From assembly GCA_037957365.1 (NCBI GenBank), contig JARHVA010008421.1:221501-285500 (forward strand): a DNA stretch of 64,000 nucleotides, in the 5' to 3' direction. The notes beneath the pieces are model-generated. The model made no database searches, was not told where the DNA came from, and saw nothing but the letters and a program-made list of their open reading frames with translations. A program made the position numbers and the translations under genes. Of this stretch, positions 1-11,194 are shown in pieces (positions within the stretch are counted from its first letter, which is position 1; every line of letters starts with the position of its first letter). The stretch is from Torreya grandis (taxonomy: Eukaryota > Streptophyta > Pinopsida > Cupressales > Taxaceae).

Positions 1-1258
1 AAAGTGTAACAAGGGATGGTGCTTCAAGAAATAAAATAAGGACACACATAATGTTGACACTAAAAAAAATTTATATTATTTTAAAATCATAAAATAACTA
101 AAAATAAATGACTAAAAAAGGGAAACTAGTCTAAAAAGTAAATGCAATATGTACCTTGACTTACCTTTTATCATAGGATGGTTATTTTTGTGTTGTTAGT
201 TTTGATTGTGTAGGGAATATAGACTACTTTGTAAAAACCCAAGAATACAAAACTAAAGATCAAAAACAAATAAATACAAGAAAATCCAAGATAACTGGTG
301 CTATGAGGATGGGATTTACATGGGAAATTTGGCAAGCTGGGATGACAAGTGCTATGTTAGACCAAATGACCAAGTCAAACAACAAGATTAAATTGGGTAA
401 CTAAAAATCTAAGGCTACTACATACCAAAAAACTCAAACAAGATATCCTTAAGTAAGAAAGGCAAACTCACCAAATCAAACCAAGGATACACGTCAAATA
501 GGATGGAAAAAAAATAAATGGGTAAAAGACTAACTAAAAAGACAAAATGGTAAAACAACATTGATGAGTGAGTATTAATAATCCACATCTTAATCAACAA
601 TGGAAAAAGGGTACAAACTCATTAATATATAATAATAAGATAGTAAAATCATGATAAATGGTAAAAGGAAGGTAAAGTAAGTCTAGTAGATGTAAATAAA
701 ATGATTCAAAGTTTCTCAAACATGTTGTTTCACTCTAAGGATAGATAAAACTAAAATAAAGTAATGGTAGCATGTTTTTAAGAGGTGAAGAAGAAGGAAT
801 TAAATAATAAGGAAAATATATTTTGAATCACAATTTATCTATCAAGGGGGGAAAATGAAATGGGTGGAGGGGAGAAAGAAGGAAAAACTAAGGTATAGGA
901 ACTCTTTATCAAAGTCAAGACACTCAAATTAGTTTTGTTAAAACAAGATGACTTTTGACCTTAAAAACTATGAATAACTTCTCTTAGAAACACAATTATT
1001 GGGTAAATAAATGAGTATATAGATCAACCCATGAAGGCTATATGCATGAAAATTAAAATGGACCTACCTTCTTATGACATGTTTCCCACTCTTCAAGACC
1101 CCTTGTAGAGTCATCAGTTTATTACAAATATTGATTACTTGCATGAGAAAGTAGGTATCACGTTAGAGTTTTTATTGAAATCCCCTTTTCTAATCTACTA
1201 GCCTACCATACCCCAAAGGACTTTGGCTTTATGTGAAGCTGACTATGGAGTTTGATAT
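1..1258. other. unassigned AT-rich intergenic or repeat-derived tract
   Basis: No coding frame, RNA gene or repeat boundary is recognised here. The sequence is AT-rich with short purine-rich runs on the plus strand around 830-890. It may include the 3' end of the minus-strand element that starts at about 2.3 kb, but no matching LTR was found on the other side of that element. Confidence 0.4.
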
Positions 1259-1513
1259 TTGATTGAAGATAGGAGATGTACTTATAATCATGTCTTTTGG
1301 TGTGAATTTTATATTTTGAGATTTATATATTGCCTTTTAAATATTATTCTCTTTTATTTTCAAATGCTTTGGATTTTAACTTTCTTGATGGCTTTTTCTA
1401 TTCTTCCTCCATACAGATTTGGCAAACCAAACATGGGTGCTAAAGATGACTTTCATTTGAAAACTTGGGACAAGGCTGCTAAGAGAGAGAAATTCAAAGA
1501 GCATGGGGTCTAA
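1259..1513 (+). other. exon-like open frame of unknown function
   Basis: An 84-codon frame. The first part is hydrophobic and looks intronic. A pyrimidine-rich stretch ends in CATACAG at 1411-1416, a good plant splice acceptor. The frame after it, 1417-1513, encodes a compact charged tail (GAKDDFHLKTWDK, then AAKREKFKEHGV) ending in TAA. Codon use and composition differ from the retroelement relics around it. I do not recognise the family. It could be the last exon of a host gene, a captured gene fragment or chance; no upstream exon was identified. Confidence 0.25.
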
Positions 1514-1805
1514 ATCTCATAAATCAAGGTGAAATAAAAGTTTCATATTTACTTCAACCTTGTTTTATCCAATGAAAAGATGAGAGAAAGGGGGAATCAA
1601 GAAGAATGACACATGAAACAATTTGAATTGATTTAAATTGCAAAAAATGTGACAAAGGGAAAAAATAAGGGATATAATGATAGAAAAGTGTGATTCCTTA
1701 TCATAAAAAAGAGGTAAATGGAGGAAAACATGTTAACATAGTTTTTTGTGTAGATTCCATCTAACAAAAAAGCAAAAACTAAAGTAGAGAACAAGGATCA
1801 ATAAC

Positions 1806-2240
1806 ATAAAAAGAATGGTAATTTTATGAAGAGGATTAGGTCCTATCCACATTCTTACAAATCAAATCATAAAAGAGGGACCCATGAGGGTACTAATAAG
1901 CAAGATAAAATCAAAGTAAGGGAGCCTTTTTACAAATCACCTCACAAAAAAAAACCCAAAAGATGCCAAAATAGCATTGGCAAGTAGTAAAAGGAGAAAG
2001 AAATGATTAAAAGATGGTGATTTTGTGAGGAATGTTGGGTCTTATCTATGGTATTACAAAGAAACTCACAAAAAAAAGACCCAAGGGGTGTGAAAAACAA
2101 GAGAAAATGTAAGAAGATAAGGAATACTATAGTACATCAAGAAACCAAAAGACCAAAATAGATGACTAAAGGTTTGTGAATGGAAGGAAACTATTGCAAA
2201 GGGAGAGACCCATGCTTAATTTACCTACAAAAAGATGTTA
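1806..2240. repeat. degenerate tandem repeat, units about 100-200 bp
   Basis: Two copies at about 1806-1910 and 2005-2110 share the order: AAAAGA-TGGTRATTTT, then TAGGTCCTATC or GGGTCTTATC, then a TTACAAA-TCA tract, then AAAGAGGGACCCATGAGGG or AAAAGACCCAAGGGGTG, then a purine-rich tail. Shorter partial copies lie at 1920-1990 and 2160-2230. The similarity is imperfect, so the array is old. It lies just downstream, in minus-strand terms, of the integrase relic and may belong to the 3' end of that element. Confidence 0.45.
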
Positions 2241-2269
2241 GAAAGATATAGATATAAAATATGATAAGA

Positions 2270-3260
2270 AGTAAATGTTTAGGCAAAGTAATTTTTAAAT
2301 AATTGATCATTGGTGGGTTCTTTGAAAACATGGCCTTCATTAGTTTGAAGATGATAAATGCTTGGACCAAGAATGTCTTTGACTAAATATGAGCCCCACC
2401 ATTTTTGGGAATGTTTGCCTTCTTTTTCATGGGTGTAATATAATTTAAGGAAAAGATCACCAACATTTAAAATGCATATTTTAACATGTTTGTTATGTTT
2501 TTGGGCAATGCAATACTTATATTGGTGGTTATGTTGTAATGCATAAAAATGATGTTCATCAAAAATATCAAGGGCATGAATGCAAGTTTCACATAATTCT
2601 TCATTAGGAATAATTTCATGAAGAGATATACAAAGAGAGGTAATCTCAAATTCTAATGTAAGGGTCGACTCAAAACCATATAATAATGAAAATGGAGTTA
2701 CCCCAGTGGTAGTGTGAATGCTAGTCCAATAGTCTCAAAGTGTCGGGTAAAGATGAATGTGCCAATCCATGCGAGTTTAATGAATTATCTTTTGGAGGAT
2801 TTTTTTGAGAATTTTATTGGTGGCCTCAACTTTACCATTTTATTATGGATGATAAGGCATGGAAAATTTGTGATTAATCTTAAATTTGGTACAAATTTGT
2901 TTAACATGTTTATTTTTGAAATTACCACCATTATCTGAAATGATGGTATGGGGAATGCCAAAGTGGTAAATAATTTGGTTAAGAATTAACTTGGAAATGG
3001 TAGGACTGATAAAATTAACAAGGGGCATGTCTTTTACCCACTTGGTAAAGTACTCAGTAGCGATGATGATAAAAACATGCCCATCTTGGGAGCAAGGAAG
3101 TTCACCAATAAGATCTAATCCCCATGTGAAAAATGGCCAAGGAGATTTGATAGTTTGAATCTTGGTAGGAGGTGAATGGATAAGATCATTGTGAAGCTAA
3201 CAAGGATTACACTTTTTAGCATATTCAATTACATCCTTTTCAAGAGTAGGGAAAAATTAA
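2270..3260 (-). pseudogene. integrase of element D (pol 3' part)
   Basis: Retroviral-type integrase relic, which in an active element joins cDNA to chromosomal DNA. On the minus strand the zinc-binding end (…AKKCNPC) lies near 3215-3250. The core starts with SPWPFFTWGLDLIGEL at about 3120-3160 (first catalytic Asp in GLDLIG) and continues through a 61-residue frame at 2843-3028 that contains HFGIPHTIISDNGGNF (second catalytic Asp in SDNG). The C-terminal region with NVGDLFLKL and a SYLVKDILG-like GPY/F segment extends to about 2275. Stops and frame changes break it. The RT-RNase H normally found upstream is absent. Assignment to Ty3/gypsy is firm. Confidence 0.75.
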
Positions 3261-3441
3261 CCCATACATAGGCATAGGCAACCAATGTCTATCAGATTCA
3301 TTCTAAATATGATCACCATGACAATCAAATTCTAGACCTTGAAGTAGATGTTGAATATTATGGTCCTCTTCCTACCTTGCCAAGTGATGAATCTATTCTT
3401 CATTTAATTCATGCTTGGGAACCTCAAATTCCTTGACAACA

Positions 3442-4000
3442 TCATAAACTTAAAAATTTCAAGAATAAAACTCCTTGCTTTAACAACTTAGAAAAATTAG
3501 CAGGAGGTACATGATCCTCAGGATCTAAGTCATGATGTATAGATATGGTATGTACATCTTGATTGAATCCATGAATTTGGGCTAAAATATTTTGATAATG
3601 TTTGGCATTCAAGCCTCTATATTGATCTTGGGCCATGATATAGTTGTCATCATATGTTGGAGAAATCATACATGTTTGAGAATTGGGGGAATTTCAGAAG
3701 GTGAAATCTCAATGTTGCTAAATATACGAGGGGAAATGGTGAGAGGATCATAGAATAATTTAACCACTCCAAAATCATTGCAATAGAAGGCATATTTAGG
3801 TAAATATTGATCTTGAGCATTACATGGAGGGGTAAAATTGGTGATCTCATCCATGATAGGAATAGTATGATCTTTGGGTAAGAGAGAAGGAGGAAGCTAA
3901 TCTTTAATATATGGAGGTAGATTCTTAGTATTTCAAGTGTGCTCCAACTCATTGGGATCATCATCATCATAATCCATAAGAGTAACTTGAAGATCAAGAT
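3442..4000 (-). pseudogene. spacer between protease and pol core, element D
   Basis: Overlapping minus-strand frames at 3442-3669 and 3666-3997 read as one decayed polypeptide without catalytic motifs (for example ISIHHDLDPEDHVPPANF). Its position after the protease fits the long, poorly conserved linker that plant Ty3/gypsy polyproteins have before RT. In this copy the sequence passes from the linker straight toward the integrase zinc-binding region, which is where RT-RNase H should be. Confidence 0.45.
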
Positions 4001-4179
4001 TCATGCTGATGAACTTAGGTAAAGGAGTACTATTGATTTTAGAAATTATAGGAATTTGATATTGATGCTTAGGATTGGGAAGCTAGATGCTATATGGGTT
4101 GGGATCAGCTTCATGTTTGTAACATTTTTTGTTATGTAAGAATTTAATACACTGACTACCAAAAGAGGTAATGGCCCTC

Positions 4180-4490
4180 ATCTGATGAATTTATGGATGA
4201 CCAAAATGAATTTTATAGGATAAATGAAGATCAAGTACCATAAGCTTGGTTATAATAGTCTTAGGTCCAATGGTCAATGGAAGTTAAATGCAGCCAAGTG
4301 GATTTTTATTAGTCTTGTCAAAGACATGACAAGTAATATGGGTTCACTTAAGATGATCTTTTTTATAACCAAGTTATTGAATGAGCCATAAGTATTTGAC
4401 ATTAATACCGTAACCTTCACAATTACAAATTTTTTTGATAAGGGTGGTATTAATGGCTACTTTGATAAAGAGAGGTGGATCATCAGCATG
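4180..4490 (-). pseudogene. aspartic protease-like domain of element D
   Basis: On the minus strand the segment starts PLFIKVAINTTLI, then EGYGINVKYLWLIQ, and later SYKIHFGHP and IHQMRAI. This has the layout of the plant Ty3/gypsy protease (…PLFI-V-I, ID-GSALN, LLGRPWI). The catalytic Asp-Ser/Thr-Gly is not preserved: the expected D-G-G-S position reads CEGYG. It would process the Gag-Pol polyprotein in an active element. The domain is recognised by layout rather than by an active site, hence moderate confidence. Confidence 0.5.
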
Positions 4491-4894
4491 AAAAAGAATT
4501 TCATCATTGATCATGTCCTCTTAAATAAATTCGATGGAAGGATTAGAATAAGGATACATAGCCTCAATGGTATTGATATTAGTTGGTTTAAAATCAATAG
4601 AAGGTGGTTCTTTATCTATGTAAGATGGATCTTCAATTTCCTAAATTTTTTGTATAAAAAAATTATGATGATAGGGTGGACTGTGAACCAACTCCATAAG
4701 AGGAATCTTACAAGGCATAGATTTGAGTTCTTCAAGAAAATTCCAATGTGGTTTAGAAAAACTAGCATGAGGTTTAGAAGCAAAATTAGAATTAGGAGGT
4801 ATAAATGTGGTGGGAGGATTAGAAAGAGTAAGTTATTCCTTAAGTTATTTTGAATCATCATGAGTGGTAGTGGTATCTTTAAGCAATTGTTCTT

Positions 4895-5416
4895 CTAAAC
4901 ATGGTTTCTTAGGCTTGGTAACATGATCTTTATGAGATAATTTATGATGATAATTAACATTATCAGTGTTAACATATTTAGAGTTGTTATAATATAGGTC
5001 ATAATCATCATTGATAGCACAAACATACTTGACATTTGATTGATTATATTTTGAAGAAGATTTTTTATTATTATAAGTAGAGGCTTTAAAGTTTTGTCAT
5101 TTTTTAGATGTGTTAGCATACTCTTGATGATGAAGTTTGATCATATCCTCATGATTGAATGATTCACTAAGCATATAAGAAATTTCACACTTAGTGATCC
5201 CTCTACAAGATTCATGAGAATGGCCAATGTCGGCGTGAAACCATTAGAATAGATTGGGATCATACCATTTAGGAGGAGCATTGGGATAAATGAAAGGTTT
5301 TGAGGGTGGTAAAACTTGTTGCATTTGTTGAACCAAAAGAGGTGTGTGAGATGGTAAAGGAACATCAGATTTGGCAACTCCAAGTTTGGTTTAGGGAGTA
5401 TTACTAGTGATGGCAT
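4895..5416 (-). pseudogene. gag C-terminal or gag-pol spacer remnant, element D
   Basis: Two minus-strand frames (4895-5119 and 5141-5416) join gag to the protease region. They are rich in Asn, Leu and Ile and carry no motif I can name; no clear CCHC zinc knuckle was seen. They are included because they lie in line between recognised gag and protease, in the same strand, with the same kind of stop-codon decay. Confidence 0.35.
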
Positions 5417-5477
5417 TAGATGTTTAAAAATATCCTTTAAGAAGTTTATGATTGGGTTTGAATTGCTTCATAAGAAA

Positions 5478-6596
5478 TTATTGATGCTTATCTTGGTAAA
5501 TATATTCATTAAGAGTTTGAGGATCAAAGGTTTGAACCTTGTATTGAAGAGTGGGAGTCAAAGTGGCAATAAAGAGTTTGAATAAATTATCATTAGTTAT
5601 ATTATGATTGGCTTTATGAGCTAAAGATTTCCATCTTTTAATAAAGTCATGATCTAATTCATTAGGATATTGTTTAGCATTTATGAAGTGACTAAGGCAA
5701 TTTTTAGGAATATTATTATGTTGAAAATATTTAACCATAAAATTAAATCTTTAAGTTGTCAAATAGAATTTTGAGGAAGTTGATTATAACATTCTAATTC
5801 CAATTAAATTTTTGACTAATAGTTTAGTTTTCACAAATGTATTAGTTTGGATCCACTCTTTATAAAGGTTACCAAAGGATTTGAGTAATGAAGCAGGGTC
5901 TTTAGTCCCATCATATTTTATAGTTGGATTTATGTTACCAATATCAATGGATACAATGAAGGGAGTGAAAGGATTATTTTGAATGGTTTAAATCATATTT
6001 TTATTCATTATGGGTTGAGGAATAACATTTCTTGAGGCATCCATAAGATGTGGAGGAATATAATTAGGATTAGCTTGAGGATGAATAGTCATAGGTTGAT
6101 TAGTCAAATTGATTAAATGTTATTAAAGTTGCATCATTTGGTTGGTATTAGAGTTTTGAATGATGTTCATTTGTTGAATGGATTGAGATAAGACTTGGGT
6201 TGTATCTAGAGCTGAGTTATTGTTAGTTGGAGAACTCCCTGAATCAGTGTTGGAGGAAGGATTATTAGGAGGGTTATTAGTAGGATTATTAAAGAGATTT
6301 GTATCAATCACTCCCATATTAGTTTGGATATTTTCAAAAGTGTCTTGATAAGTTTGGAAAGGATTAGATATATCAACTTCATATTGATGTGTTATTTGGA
6401 CCATGTTATAATTCATAGATGAAGGAAGAGAATAGGTGCCCCAAGAGTGATGGTTCTCTTGGGAGGAAAAGAGAGGGAGAAATGAACATCCCATATAGTA
6501 TCTAAATGGATTTAGGTTGTCCAAAAATGCCATGATAGGAGACCTCATTCTAACTAAAGAGAGATGAAAAAGATGAAAAATTTGAGAAATAATCAA
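5478..6596 (-). pseudogene. gag of element D
   Basis: Capsid-type gag relic. The N-terminal frame (6123-6596) is Asn/Pro/Ser-rich in its second half (NNPTNNPPNNPSSN near 6240-6290), a low-complexity region typical of plant gag N-termini. The core frame (5478-5738) reads KQYPNELDHDFIKRWKSLAH, followed by NLFKLFIATLTPTLQYKV. This matches the retrotransposon gag core (the F.KRWK.L segment followed by a Leu-rich helix). About 380 bp between them carries stops. In an active element Gag would form the cytoplasmic virus-like particle. Confidence 0.65.
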
Positions 6597-6639
6597 CTAG
6601 ATTTAAAAACAAGAAAGGAAAGAAATAGAACTAGGTCAT

Positions 6640-9045
6640 CCAGATCGACCTATTGCAAGAAATAGGGCTCGTAGACTATACTAGGTCAATCTAGTGTAGT
6701 GCATAGAAGTTAAAAAAAGTATAGGGTCGACCAATTTGACCTAGTATAGTGAAAAATAAATAGGAAAATATTGATAACAAGATTGGAAATGAAACAAGAC
6801 AATTTGTAGTTGATCTAAAAAATTAAGTGCAAAAAGGAAACACACAATCAACTAAATTAGCATTGGCCAATCTAATTGATGCACACAAATCAAAATAATT
6901 TATTAACACTAAATAATGAAAGTTTTTACACACACAATTGATAAAAGAGAAATCAAATAACTTAAAATTAAATATAGATACTTGGTCAACCTATAATTTT
7001 TAATTAGATTATTAAGAATGATTTTAAATGTAAAGGGAGATTGGCTAAAAATAATGTACTAGATAGTAATCTATGGATAATTTCAAGTAAGTTTAGGATG
7101 AAAAGGACTTTAGTGGAAATTATATAGGATTTTTATTAGGGCCTACCCCCTCACATCACACACTATAATAATAAGGGTAACAGGTTCTTAGCCAAAATAT
7201 ACCATTAACCATGTTTTATACTTGACAAGAGCATCAAGTTGGCTTCCCCCTTAGTGATGAATTCCAAGTAGATTGTCTAGGTAGTCAAATGTTTAAATGA
7301 TTTTTATGTTTATGTGGTTTGGATATGTGTGCAAAATAATATAAATAGTGAAAATAAGTGATTAATTGAAAATTCCCTAATTAGACTATGTGAGCTATTT
7401 TAAGCATGTAAGCAATTGAAAAGAAAGATGTGATTAACATATATGGTTGATTCCAACTTTAAAATAAGGTATAGTTGAGAAAATATATGAATAATAATAT
7501 AGAATAGGGTCAATAGAGCCAAACCTATACTATGGAAGAAAAGTCTAAAATTGAACTACATCATTCAGGTCAACCTAGTTATTTTAGAAAACATAGAACA
7601 CAAAACTAGGTCCACAGGGTCAACCTAGTTGACTGTGCAAAGGCAGTTTTAAAATTTACAAACTATGAAAGGAAAGTATAGAAAAAATATAAAATGGAAT
7701 ATAAACTAAACTAAATGGTTTAGATATGAAAATGAGAATATTGATGATCTGAGACCTTGGAGAAAACTATCAAAAACCTATAAATTAGGTCAAGTTGGTC
7801 GATCAAGCTATATAATAACCTGTTGAAAATGCACTAGGTTGACTTGGTCGACCTAGTAGGTTGAAAAGGAAGTCTAAAAACCTAAAAAACTTTTACAAGG
7901 TCAATTTCATAAATATATTTGTCTAAATATAATTTTTCAAGTTCTAGAAACCTGTACTAAGTTGAGCTGGTCAAGCCAGTTGCTTTTTCCTATAAACCTA
8001 CCCACAAAGATAAATAACTAGGTCAATAAGGTCGATCCAACATAGTAAATATAAGATCAAAATAATGATGAATAGAAATGAAACAAGTGAAATAAATATT
8101 TCAAGGTTTTGATTCATGTCAGGTTCACTAGAATGTACATAATAAAAAATGCATCATATCCATAAATCAATCCTGGATCAGATGGGATAGAGCACACCTA
8201 CACTTCTGATTAGGGGCATATAATTGTTAAGTGGGAGCATGACCAATGTGAGGATTTTATAGACCTGATTAGGGGATCACTTGTCACAACACACCATGTT
8301 AAATAGGGTTTCAAAGCTTATAGTCTAACATAATCACATAACAACCCTAAAAGAGTCCTATGATTTAATATTTCACTAATCTAATAACAAGAAAAATAAA
8401 TCTAATCTAGTGTACACCAAAGCTTGTGGAATAAAGTGGTGGGTTATTAAATCAAAGAAATAAAAACATGTATAGAGAACCTTAAATAAATTAAGTATGA
8501 GTAACACTCTAATACATGAAATATGAAGAGTAATATTATTCAAGCCAACACTTATGCTACGTATATCTACTAAAAGATAGGAGAACAAAATTAGAATATA
8601 CTTACCTGAATGTGAACCCATCAAGACTCAATCTCTCCCTTGGTCAATGGGTCTTCACAAGAGGTTTTTTTGGTTCATAAGGATTGCTTTCTTAGGCCAA
8701 ATCATCCAAGACCTATCCACAAGACTAGATTCTCCAAAATAAAAAACCCAAGATAAGTCTCCTCAAGTAGAATGGTGGAAGAGTAGACTGTGAAGAAACC
8801 CAAACAAATAATAACTCTTGATTGAAAATTATGATAATGACCAAAATTACCTTGTATTTATAGGTAGAACTTAACCTAAAATCATTTGGATATGTTAGAT
8901 ATGTTATGTCGACCTAGTCCACCTAGCACATTTTTGGGCTAACTCACTACATCTGTGATAGGTCAGTTGGGAGGCTAACAAACCAAAAGAGAGAAAGGGT
9001 CCTTAAATCATACTAGGTCAACCAAGTCGACATAGTATTTTGAAT
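6640..9045. repeat. dispersed array of CTAGGTCGACC-like motifs
   Basis: A short motif family around ACTAGGTC-AACC-AGT recurs about a dozen times upstream of the element D gag. Examples lie near 6630, 6683, 6727, 7567, 7606-7632, 7790-7806, 7833-7857, 7958-7982, 8021-8038, 8908-8927 and 9012-9036. Many copies are palindromic: at 7833-7857 ACTAGGT and ACCTAGT form a 7-bp stem. They are spaced irregularly by 40-900 bp and do not form a simple tandem array. They lie in the probable LTR/leader of element D. Confidence 0.7.
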
Positions 9046-9282
9046 AGGTCAAAAGGGTTCCAAGTAAGAAAATTAAGGATAGAAAGAGGAAAAATACTAG
9101 AAGATTTTTCAAGGGAGGAGAAATAGCTTAGGGAAAGGTTTATAAGAATTAGTTGGATTGGTAATAATATGTAAAAAAGGGACAATAATCCTATGAAGTA
9201 CCAAAGGTCTACCCACCCCTTTTGCGGTGCACCCCTTAGGGTGTGTACTCAGAGAGATTGAGTCTCAATGGGTTCCTATAAG
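8613..9282. repeat. inverted repeat pair flanking a 0.6 kb segment
   Basis: The left arm near 8613-8640 (GAACCCATCAAGACTCAATC plus TCTC) and the reverse complement of the right arm near 9250-9277 match with two differences over about 25 bases. The arms enclose the TATA box and the last GGTCGACC motifs. They could be the ends of a small inserted element or part of an LTR secondary structure. No target duplication was seen. Confidence 0.4.
8855..8862 (-). promoter_or_regulatory. probable TATA box of element D 5' LTR
   Basis: The minus strand reads TATAAATA in the context CTATAAATACAAGG, a good plant TATA box. It faces the gag gene about 2.3 kb downstream on the minus strand. This supports placing the element D 5' LTR around 8.6-9.3 kb. 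Confidence 0.4.
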
Positions 9283-9290
9283 ATGTAAAT

Positions 9291-10093
9291 CATCAATAAT
9301 AGATAAGAGGTTAAAAATATTATGTGTATATAAAAAGCATCAATAATTGATAAAGTTTAAAAATATTGTGTATAAAAATGTTATTTAGGAACTTGAGTTA
9401 ACACATTTAATCATTTTTACTATAAAAATCATTCTATAGTTATCCATTTGATGCATTCACATAGTGTATGTACTTATCTAGTATCATGAAAGTTGAATTA
9501 ACACCAAAGAGAATTCACACATAAAGATTCATAGACAAAATATTATTTCCATTGATCTTATTTGATAAGTTTACAAAGGTACTTCATTTAGTACACAATC
9601 ACTTCATATCTCTATATTGACATTAACAACATGTCTACATCTTACAACATTTTATAATCAAATCTAAGTTATATTTATATACAAGCTAACCCCTTCTTAG
9701 GTTGCATCAATAATACATTATAGATGATAAGTCAATCTGTTATAATTAATTTCCTTTTTATTTGGGCCTAACATCCCCCATATACTCTCTCTATGCTAGA
9801 TATTTTCTTTCATACTCCTCTTTTCTTGTAAACTAGTGCTAAATTCATGCTTGAGTAATTTTTTATGCTTCTATGAACTACTCTAAAAATACCTTCTCTT
9901 TCTATTCGGTTGTCCTAGTCTTATTCTTTTCTAATTCCTAGATCTTATGTTACTCATTCTTAATTTCCTTATATTTTTCAACTTGATCTCATGTGCCAAG
10001 GTCTTTCAAATTATTCTTCTATGTCTCTCTTGCACCATTCTCTCACGTGAGAAGGTTATGTGTATTGATCTTATTACATTACATCTTTGAGCC
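9291..10093. other. unassigned tract between elements D and A
   Basis: AT-rich sequence with no reading frame or motif I can assign. A GCATCAATA at about 9705-9713 resembles the 3' tip of the element B LTR, but the preceding sequence does not match the A or B LTR, so no 5' LTR of element A is called here. Confidence 0.35.
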
Positions 10094-11190
10094 ATGGCTC
10101 CAAAATACTTAAAATATCTTATTACAAAATGTAAGGTCCAACAAAATGCACTTGTGACTAACCTTCAACCTCAAGTATCAAGCTAACCCAACACTAGCAT
10201 AAATCCTGAATTAGGCAACCTAAAACAAATGGTCCAAAGATTTTATAATGATAGGATTAGCATGCATAATCAAGGCCCTCTGAATTTGAATTAGAATAAT
10301 AATAACACACCTCAGAGTATAAAATTAAATTTTTAAAGGCCCCATATGATATGTAATTCTAAGCCTAATAATGGAAGATTGCCTAGTCCTTTTGATAGTT
10401 ACAACCAAAAAAAATCATGTTTCTAGTTTTGTAAACCTAATGGATTTGGATTTAAACAGTTGGTGTTAAGTGAAAAATACATCAAAATAGGAGAAATAAA
10501 CTACATAGAGTTCATAGCTACCTCAAACATATTCCAAAAGGAGATGGCCAACACATAAATTGTGCCTACTCCAGATGAAAATCAAAACCAATACAAAGGG
10601 AACCCAAGCACAACATTAGTATTAGAAACAAATTTCCTTTTGAGGAAAAAATGAATGAGAAGACAATATGGATGAGGTCCATGCATTTAGGTAGTTTCTA
10701 AGAGGAATCAATGACTAATTTAGGAGTAAATCAACCAACCCATTGACCACCACTACTCCCCTAAACAACATTCAGGTTCCACCTAATGTCAATTTGAGTA
10801 ATAATCCTCCTTCACTTAAAGGACCTCCCACTTCTTATTATATTAATATTTATGTTTAATTTACCCTAGATAATAAGAAACCAAATTAAGGCCAAACTTA
10901 GTTATGATATTATTGAGGATATTAAGAAAACTAAATCCAATAAAACTATGTTTGAGTTTATACAAATTTATAATCAAAAGGAATTAATTTTGAAATATTT
11001 TTATGATAATAAGTGGAAGGAATGTGCCAATATTTTTGTATTCACATGTTTCTTTTTATAAAGAGAGGATCAATACTCCTCCATTTTCTTGATATTCAGG
11101 ATATTTGGAAAAAACTTACATAATTGTTTGATATCTACCAATAGGTGTGCCTTACACCTATGAAATCAAATAAAAAATTTGTCAAACTAG
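10094..11190 (+). pseudogene. gag relic of element A
   Basis: Begins with a readable start (MAPKYLKYLI at 10,094) and runs through about 1 kb of broken frames with Asn/Pro-rich stretches. Near 10,900-11,000 the segment DIIEDIKKTKSNKTMFEFIQ matches element B at 50,068-50,130 (NTIEDMKKIKANVTLHELSQ), fixing the gag-to-protease junction. The capsid core seen in B at 48.7-49.2 kb was not recovered, so the central part may be deleted. In an active element Gag builds the cytoplasmic particle. Confidence 0.5.
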
Positions 11191-11194
11191 ACAA

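Larger units (their letters stand above)
2270..9290 (-). mobile_element. element D: degenerate Ty3/gypsy retrotransposon lacking RT
   Basis: Minus-strand order is probable 5' LTR/leader (9.3-6.6 kb), gag (6.6-5.5 kb), protease (about 4.5-4.2 kb), a spacer region (4.0-3.4 kb), then integrase (3.26-2.27 kb). No reverse transcriptase or RNase H motif was found between the spacer and the integrase zinc-binding region. About 1.5-2 kb of pol is therefore missing, probably deleted near 3.3-3.45 kb. LTR limits could not be fixed because no matching pair of terminal repeats was found. The boundaries given are approximate. Confidence 0.6.

Noticed and set aside
418..600. 60-codon minus-strand open frame, hydrophobic
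   Set aside because: No motif, no start context, T-rich on the coding strand; consistent with chance in AT-rich DNA.
2467..2938. Open frames at 2467-2649 (minus) and 2714-2938 (plus)
   Set aside because: Both overlap the integrase relic on the minus strand in other frames or strand; they are shadows of it.
4488..4861. Plus-strand 121-codon frame and minus-strand 81-codon frame
   Set aside because: The plus frame is antisense to the gag-pol relic of element D; its Arg/Phe/Lys composition is the mirror of Leu/Ile/Asn-rich coding on the other strand.
9704..9714. GCATCAATA as the end of a 5' LTR for element A
   Set aside because: Only the tip matches; the 200 bp before it do not align with the 3' LTR of A or with B.
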